The notes under the pieces were generated by a model. That model saw only the letters and a program-made list of their open reading frames with translations, was not told where the DNA came from and ran no database searches. DNA of 64,000 bases from Sphingorhabdus sp. SMR4y (lineage in GTDB: Bacteria; Pseudomonadota; Alphaproteobacteria; Sphingomonadales; Sphingomonadaceae): contig NZ_CP022336.1 of assembly GCF_002218195.1 (NCBI RefSeq), forward strand, positions 2,909,001 to 2,973,000. Direction: 5' to 3'. This document shows, in pieces, positions 60,073 to 64,000 of this stretch. Made by a program: the position numbers and the translations under genes. The stretch's first letter is position 1. Every line of letters starts with the position of its first letter.

Positions 60073-60423
60073 ATGAAGATTTGGAAGAAGTTTGTTGCAT
60101 GGCTCTGGACTTTCAGGGGAGGTTACGCGGTTCGCTATGTGGAAAGCGATGAACTGCCATCCAATTTGGCAAGACAGACGCTCACCGTTGCGCGTGAAGA
60201 TGGCGAATTATGGGTGGCAGGGATGATCTGCCCGTGTGGCTGCAAGGCCAAGTTGGAGTTGATGCTTTTGGAAGAAGCAAAGCCTCGCTGGGATTTGCGG
60301 GTTGATAAAAAAGGGCGTCCAACCCTCAGCCCTTCCGTCTGGCGCAATCAAGGTTGCAAAGCCCATTTCTGGCTACGAAATGGCAAAATATTTTGGTGCC
60401 GGGAATCAGCGGCCAGCGCCTGA
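60073..60423 (+). CDS. DUF6527 family zinc-binding protein
   Basis: 116 residues. ICPCGCKAKLELMLLEEAKP (Cys53, Cys55, Cys57) and NQGCKAHFWLRNGKIFWC (Cys95, His98, Cys109) form a likely metal site; between them stands PTLSPSVW with a conserved Ser. This matches the DUF6527 proteins that accompany multi-ubiquitin/E2/JAB-E1 operons. Proposed roles include a conjugation cofactor or a processing peptidase; I cannot decide from sequence. It starts 5 bp after the E1 stop. A perfect 20-bp hairpin overlaps its stop codon. Confidence 0.75.
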   Translation: MKIWKKFVAWLWTFRGGYAVRYVESDELPSNLARQTLTVAREDGELWVAGMICPCGCKAKLELMLLEEAKPRWDLRVDKKGRPTLSPSVWRNQGCKAHFWLRNGKIFWCRESAASA

Positions 60424-60453
60424 TCTCATTTACAGATCAGGCGCTGGCCGCTG
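60407..60453 (+). terminator. perfect 20-bp hairpin overlapping the operon's last stop codon
   Basis: CAGCGGCCAGCGCCTGATCT (60407-60426) and its exact complement (60434-60453), 7-base loop CATTTAC. The DUF6527 stop (TGA 60421-60423) lies inside the left arm. No U-run follows. It may be a transcript end or 3' stabiliser, or a recombination-type inverted repeat. Confidence 0.75.
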
Positions 60454-60944
60454 GAGGAGCGGTGGCGCTTTACGGGGTAAGGCAGACTGTCACCTTCGGG
60501 TCCAACACCGGTCGGTCCGAAAATGCGCCCTATGGCAGCCGTAGTTGAGCTTTTCGCTCTCGGATCTGAAGGGCAATTTCATGATCCCAACCAATCCAAT
60601 CCCTCGCACAAGCGGTGTCGCATGTTCAATTCCTACCGCGCCGACTGCTTTTTTTTAGACGAAATTACGTAATTTGGGCAGACCTCAGCACCACTATGCC
60701 TGCTTGGACGGACTTTAACAGAAGAACGGCATCGTGATCGGATGAAGTGTTGGAGCCAAGGCAATAGCATCGGCTGGGGCCTCCAACACAACCGATTTAG
60801 CCCTTAACTAGATGGCAGGCTAACCGTCTAAGAAGCAAGAAAGCATGCGTTAATAGGAAAAGGTTGCGGTCATAACAAACGTGGGGCCCACCCTTGAATG
60901 GATCTTTGGGCAATAAAGTTATGAAAGTATTGGAGATTGAAACT
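60454..60944. other. 491-bp gene-free stretch with a 14-bp palindrome
   Basis: No gene supported. It contains a perfect palindrome AAATTACGTAATTT (60662-60675), and the 10-mer CCCAACCAAT (60586-60595), also at the 3' end of tRNA-Gln. At 60623-60641 GTTCAATTCCTACCGCGCC resembles a decayed tRNA T-arm (14 of 19 bases as in the tRNA-Gln end). Confidence 0.5.
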
Positions 60945-61445
60945 ATGGCAAATCCGTTCGGCATTGAAGCTAGTTCAACTGTTCCCAGTGGGATGGCAAC
61001 TTATGATGTCACCTTGCATTCCGTTCCCGAGCCACATCCGGCGTTCAAAGAATACTCGGGCATTTGGAAGCCAGAAAATGGCCTAGTCAGTATTACAGGA
61101 AAGTCCGAGACCTTTAGGGAGGATCCTTCCGCATCCGAAGCCCGGCGTATTTACGCTGAGGTAAAACATGAGTTGACACAACTCTATGGTCAACCGTTCG
61201 AAGACGAAGAGATTTCAGACGAAGATTGGCCAGAAGACCTAGGCTTTTGTTCAGCAATAGACAATGGCGCTCGCAGCCATACGTGCGATTGGGACCTTGG
61301 GACGCACGACCTGACCGATAACGTGCAAAATATTATGCTGACCATAGTTTCGGACGATGGCGACGAAAAAAGCCAAGTGTGGCTAGAATATGGGTTTCCT
61401 GAATGCAATGACGAGTTGACCAAGAGCAAAGGTCAAGCATCCTGA
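60945..61445 (+). CDS. hypothetical protein, acidic
   Basis: 166 residues from ATG 60945, which has GGAG 9 bases upstream. ATG 60921 would add eight residues, but it lacks a ribosome site. The protein is acidic (EDEEISDEDWPEDLGFCSAI; VSDDGDEKSQVWLEYGF), beta-rich and without signal or membrane segment. No family recognised. It stands alone between the ubiquitin-like operon and the metal-efflux genes and shares the AT-rich base use of the island. Confidence 0.6.
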   Translation: MANPFGIEASSTVPSGMATYDVTLHSVPEPHPAFKEYSGIWKPENGLVSITGKSETFREDPSASEARRIYAEVKHELTQLYGQPFEDEEISDEDWPEDLGFCSAIDNGARSHTCDWDLGTHDLTDNVQNIMLTIVSDDGDEKSQVWLEYGFPECNDELTKSKGQAS

Positions 61446-61900
61446 TCTGTCGATTCGGCTAAGTGCATAACTGCTGCTGTGCGCGGCTGCTAAAAATGTG
61501 TAATGGTCGAATTGCCTCGCCGCGCATCGCAAGCTGTGGGTAAAAGGCCACATTATAGCTCGATAAGCTACCCGTCTGCTTCCGATCCTATTTTGTTGAA
61601 AAACTCCCGGCGAGAAATCTTATTTCTTATAGGCGCCGAAATTGAATCAACGCCATGTTCATACCAAATCAAAGTCGCGGTCAGCAAATATTGATTGGAG
61701 CGAAATTACACGGCCTTTTGAGAGGCGACCTGTTCAACACAATCGACCCAATTGACGACGGTATGAAACGCGTCCAAATGTTGCCGTTCCCGCGATCTAT
61801 TCTCGATACTGAAAGCTGATATTCAGCGTATTAAACTTGCAGCCGCAGGCGAGATTCACTGAAAATATGATCTCAGATCAATTGGCTTTCCCCAAGGTAA
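61446..61900. other. 455-bp stretch without a supported gene
   Basis: A 63-codon plus-strand frame (61503-61694) and a short minus-strand open stretch near 61725-61830 (reading ENRSRERQHLDAFHTVVNWV) have no start, ribosome site or family I recognise. The latter might be the tail of a decayed gene. Right edge of the AT-rich region. Confidence 0.45.
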
Positions 61901-62449
61901 CTAGTGTTCGATGAAAATTTTGATTCCCAGACTAATGAGAATGCCACCTCCTGCAACCTCGGCATATTTCCCGATTCGCGAGCTTGCCATTCCGCCGATC
62001 ATCACGCCCAAGCTTGAAAGCAAAGCTGTAACTGTCCCAATAATAACACAGGTCAGTAAAACCGGAAGGCCAAGTGCAGGCAGCGTGATGCCGGCAGCAA
62101 AGGCGTCCATGCTCGTTGCTATCGCAGCTGTTCCCAACGCCGATCCTGAGAGACTGGGCGCGGCATCACTTTCGTTCCTGCCCAGCGCTTCCCAAAGCAT
62201 TTTCAGGCCTAAACCGCTGAGCAGAATGAGAGCAATCCAGTGATCATAGGCGCTGATCTCCGAAACAAAAGCTATTCCAAGAGTCCATCCCAGAAATGGC
62301 ATGACCCCCTGCGCGACGCCAAAGGCCAATCCCGTCCGAGTGGCGTGAAACATGGAATTATGGCCTGCAGCCCCTTGAGCAACTGCTACCGCGAAGGCGT
62401 CCATTGCCAAGCCCACAGCAAGAGCTAGAATGAGAAGCAGGTTTTCCAT
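61901..62449 (-). CDS. mntP: manganese efflux pump MntP
   Basis: 182 residues, six membrane helices in two related halves. Each half holds the conserved Asp motif: AVGLAMDAFAVAVAQG and AAIATSMDAFAAGITLP. This doubled MDAFA is diagnostic for MntP (DUF204), which exports Mn2+. In many species it is controlled by a Mn riboswitch or MntR; I see no yybP-type riboswitch here. It follows dmeF by 21 bp on the same strand, so it may belong to the same operon. Confidence 0.93.
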   Translation of the reverse strand: MENLLLILALAVGLAMDAFAVAVAQGAAGHNSMFHATRTGLAFGVAQGVMPFLGWTLGIAFVSEISAYDHWIALILLSGLGLKMLWEALGRNESDAAPSLSGSALGTAAIATSMDAFAAGITLPALGLPVLLTCVIIGTVTALLSSLGVMIGGMASSRIGKYAEVAGGGILISLGIKIFIEH

Positions 62450-62470
62450 TCGATGCGCTTTGGCAGCCGT

Positions 62471-63430
62471 CTAAGCTGGATTTACTTCCACGGTGATATG
62501 AGAAAGAGCAGCGGTTTTGGTTAGCCTTTCACGATAATCTGCTGGAGATCTCTCACTTTCCGTGCTGATCGCTACAATAGCGGCATGGTGTCCCGGGCCC
62601 AGTTGCCAGACATGCAGGTCGGTGATCTTGTCTCCCGCTTCCTCGATGATCGAGCGGATTTTTTCTGAGACTGGGTCGCCCGCTTGCCTGTAATCCAGCA
62701 TCGTTGAGCCGGTATCGCGCATCAAACCCCATGACCAGCGCGCAATGACAAGCGAACCGACGATACCCATGAGCGGGTCAAGCCATATCCATCCGTAGAT
62801 ACTGCCGGCTATCAGCGCAATTATCGCCAATACCGATGTCAATGCATCGGCAAGCACATGGAGATAAGCAGCGCGTAGATTTTGGTCCCGGCCATGATGT
62901 TCAGCACGATGGTCGTGGTCATGGCTATGATCGTGATGATGGCTGTCCCCATGATGATGATCATGATCGTCGCGGAGCAGCCAAGCACTAACCAGATTCA
63001 CAATGAGGCCAATGACGGCCACGAAGATTGCCTGCGGGAAGCTGATCGGGATCGGATTGGCCAGTCTGACGACACTTTCCCATCCTATCAGTAGCGCAAC
63101 CAAGGCCAGAACAATTGCACTGGCGAAAGCTGCAAGGTCCCCCACCTTGCCGGTGCCAAACGTGAAGCGGGGGTTTTTGGCATTGCGGCGTGCATAAAGA
63201 TAGGCGAGTGCAGCAATCAGCATCGCAGCGGCATGCGTAGACATATGCCAGCCGTCGGCGACCAGCGCCATCGAACCGTAGATGGTTCCTGCTGCAATCT
63301 CGACAACCATCATCACGCTGGTCAGGGCGATAACGAACCAGGTCCGCCGCTCGTTGCGCTCGTGATTTTGGCCTAGAAATGCGTGATCATGTTCGTGACC
63401 GGTTTGCGTTGCACTCTCGGAGGCGATCAT
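62471..63430 (-). CDS. dmeF: CDF-family Co/Ni (and other metal) efflux transporter DmeF
   Basis: 319 residues. Six membrane helices with the CDF metal-site motif HMSTHAAAML (H-x-x-x-D/H) after ALVADGW, a His-rich cytosolic loop (DDHDHHHGDSHHHDHSHDHD), second site HVLADALTSVLAI, and a C-terminal domain ending DLHVWQLGPGHHAAIVA. The N-terminal HEHDHAFLGQNHERNERRTW is typical of DmeF. It is coupled to an RcnR-type regulator by an ATGA overlap, the standard dmeRF arrangement. Likely exports Co2+/Ni2+. Confidence 0.93.
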   Translation of the reverse strand: MIASESATQTGHEHDHAFLGQNHERNERRTWFVIALTSVMMVVEIAAGTIYGSMALVADGWHMSTHAAAMLIAALAYLYARRNAKNPRFTFGTGKVGDLAAFASAIVLALVALLIGWESVVRLANPIPISFPQAIFVAVIGLIVNLVSAWLLRDDHDHHHGDSHHHDHSHDHDHRAEHHGRDQNLRAAYLHVLADALTSVLAIIALIAGSIYGWIWLDPLMGIVGSLVIARWSWGLMRDTGSTMLDYRQAGDPVSEKIRSIIEEAGDKITDLHVWQLGPGHHAAIVAISTESERSPADYRERLTKTAALSHITVEVNPA

Positions 63431-63702
63431 TTCAAATATGTCCGGATAACCTGAATTAGATCAGTTGCGCCCTGAGCCCGCTCCTCGTCAGTGTCCGTTT
63501 CAGGGTTCGAGACATGCTCTCGGACATGATCCTCGATTAGTTCCACGGTAAGCCCATTTACGGCTCCTCGAACCGAGGCGACAAGATTGAGGATCTCACC
63601 GCAAGGAGCCTTGTGTTCCAAAGCCCGCTCGATGGCTTCGAGTTGTCCTTTAAGGCGGCTGACGCGCGCCAGAAGCTTTTTATCATCTGATGTATGTGAC
63701 AT
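63427..63702 (-). CDS. dmeR: RcnR/CsoR-family metal-sensing repressor DmeR
   Basis: 91 residues from ATG 63702. The residues known to bind Ni/Co in RcnR are all in place: His3 (MSHTSDDKK), Cys34 (KAPCGEIL), His59 and His63 (EDHVREHV). His3 supports this start rather than an upstream one. RLKGQLEAIERALEHKAPCG is the DNA-contact helix pair. It represses dmeRF until Co2+ or Ni2+ binds. A G-tract dyad lies right before the start codon. Confidence 0.92.
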   Translation of the reverse strand: MSHTSDDKKLLARVSRLKGQLEAIERALEHKAPCGEILNLVASVRGAVNGLTVELIEDHVREHVSNPETDTDEERAQGATDLIQVIRTYLK

Positions 63703-63705
63703 AGC

Positions 63706-63722
63706 ATAGGGGGCTACCCTAT
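63706..63722 (-). promoter_or_regulatory. DmeR operator
   Basis: ATAGGG (63706-63711) and CCCTAT (63717-63722) form a dyad around GGCTA, giving a G-tract flanked by AT-rich ends as in RcnR/DmeR sites. It starts 3 bases upstream of the dmeR ATG, where it would block transcription or translation initiation. Confidence 0.65.
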
Positions 63723-63882
63723 ATTGTGAATTTTGTAAAGAGCTGGTGTTCGTAGTTTTTTGGCCGATCAACTTTGTGTGGGCCGCAATAAAAGCTGAAG
63801 AGAGCCGCTGGTGGAAAAAAACAGGATGCGAGTTGTCACCATTGCTTACATAAAATATCAGGCGTCCTGAATCGAAATTCGC

Positions 63883-64000
63883 CTATTTTGGCGCAGTATG
63901 AGCTGCTGAGACAAACTCACCAGACTTTGTGAGCACCACATAGAGCTTCCGCGTGGCGGCAGATTTGATGGCAGGATTGTCGAACGTCACTACCCAGCTC
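63883..64000 (-). CDS. DUF6488 family protein, C-terminal end (start outside window)
   Basis: The last 38 codons, reading SWVVTFDNPAIKSAATRKLY and VVLTKSGEFVSAAHTAPK, then TAG 63885-63883. This is the closing part of DUF6488-type proteins, small secreted proteins found next to metal-resistance genes. The bulk of the gene, with the signal peptide, lies beyond base 64000. Position beside the dmeRF/mntP genes supports a metal-related role. Confidence 0.6.
   Translation of the reverse strand, partial: SWVVTFDNPAIKSAATRKLYVVLTKSGEFVSAAHTAPK

Noticed and set aside
57576-60423. CBASS-type Cap2/Cap3 conjugation system
   Set aside because: No CD-NTase or effector gene is present; the UBL is encoded in the operon and fused to E2, which fits the multi-ubiquitin class instead.
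57576-60423. Bil-type (ISG15-like) defence operon
   Set aside because: Bil operons have separate UBL, E2, E1 and JAB genes; here they are fused in pairs and a DUF6527 gene is added.
60613-60641. Possible extra tRNA gene
   Set aside because: Only a T-arm-like segment is recognisable; no acceptor, D-arm or anticodon arm can be folded.
61503-61694. 63-codon plus-strand frame
   Set aside because: No start signal, mixed composition, no family.
1-64000. CRISPR arrays, insertion sequences, rRNA genes
   Set aside because: No regularly spaced repeats, transposase motifs or rRNA signatures were seen in the window.

Overview
The window looks like a chromosomal segment of a Sphingomonadales alphaproteobacterium (Sphingorhabdus/Parasphingorhabdus/Sphingopyxis type). 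This is an inference from gene content: a PhyR-NepR-EcfG general stress module, a tonB-exbB-exbD-exbD operon, an RcnR-type dmeRF pair, a NRDE protein, and many short alphaproteobacterial house-keeping genes that overlap by ATGA. The DNA is moderately GC-rich except in one visibly AT-richer block at about 54.7-61.9 kb.

Layout. 1-16.8 kb: the C-terminal end of parC, two regulators around a TetR-type operator, an acetate-type uptake and activation set (DUF4212 small subunit + VC_2705-type Na+ symporter, acs), nitroreductase, a tight cca-nudix-DUF1285 operon, a PQQ-type sugar dehydrogenase, tag and a lipoprotein cytochrome c. 17-35 kb: a dense stress and envelope region. It holds two MscS channels, a phospholipase D-like enzyme, DUF202, DUF2383 and DUF883 proteins, a BLUF protein, nepR-ecfG facing phyR, an HWE histidine kinase coupled to a Crp/Fnr regulator, a hemerythrin, DUF421, a Pal-like lipoprotein and an orphan kdpDE-like pair. 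Five or so GGAAC-N16-(C/G)GT(T/A) promoters lie in front of these genes and tie them to EcfG. 35-54.6 kb: core metabolism and repair (NRDE, acyl-CoA dehydrogenase, tRNA-Glu, recJ, a 4Fe-4S uracil-DNA glycosylase, glpX, hom), the Ton energy-transduction operon, an ABC exporter, tspO, ubiK, ybjN, a branched-chain aminotransferase and tRNA-Gln.

54.7-61.9 kb is the most striking part: an AT-rich island directly behind tRNA-Gln. On the plus strand it carries a ubiquitin-like conjugation operon: three fused ubiquitin-like domains joined to an E2-like domain, then a JAMM-peptidase/E1 fusion, then a DUF6527 zinc-binding protein. The operon ends in a perfect 20-bp hairpin. Divergently, across a 90-bp region with two dyads, lie an Xre-type regulator, a 415-residue protein whose N-terminus matches the catalytic layout of proteasome beta/HslV subunits (Thr directly after Met, Asp and Lys in register), and a translationally coupled small basic protein. 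Together they suggest a bacterial tag-and-degrade (ubiquitin-proteasome-like) module. The physical link is seen in the sequence; the functional link is inference.

61.9-64 kb: metal efflux genes (mntP, dmeF, dmeR with an operator) and the end of a DUF6488 gene.
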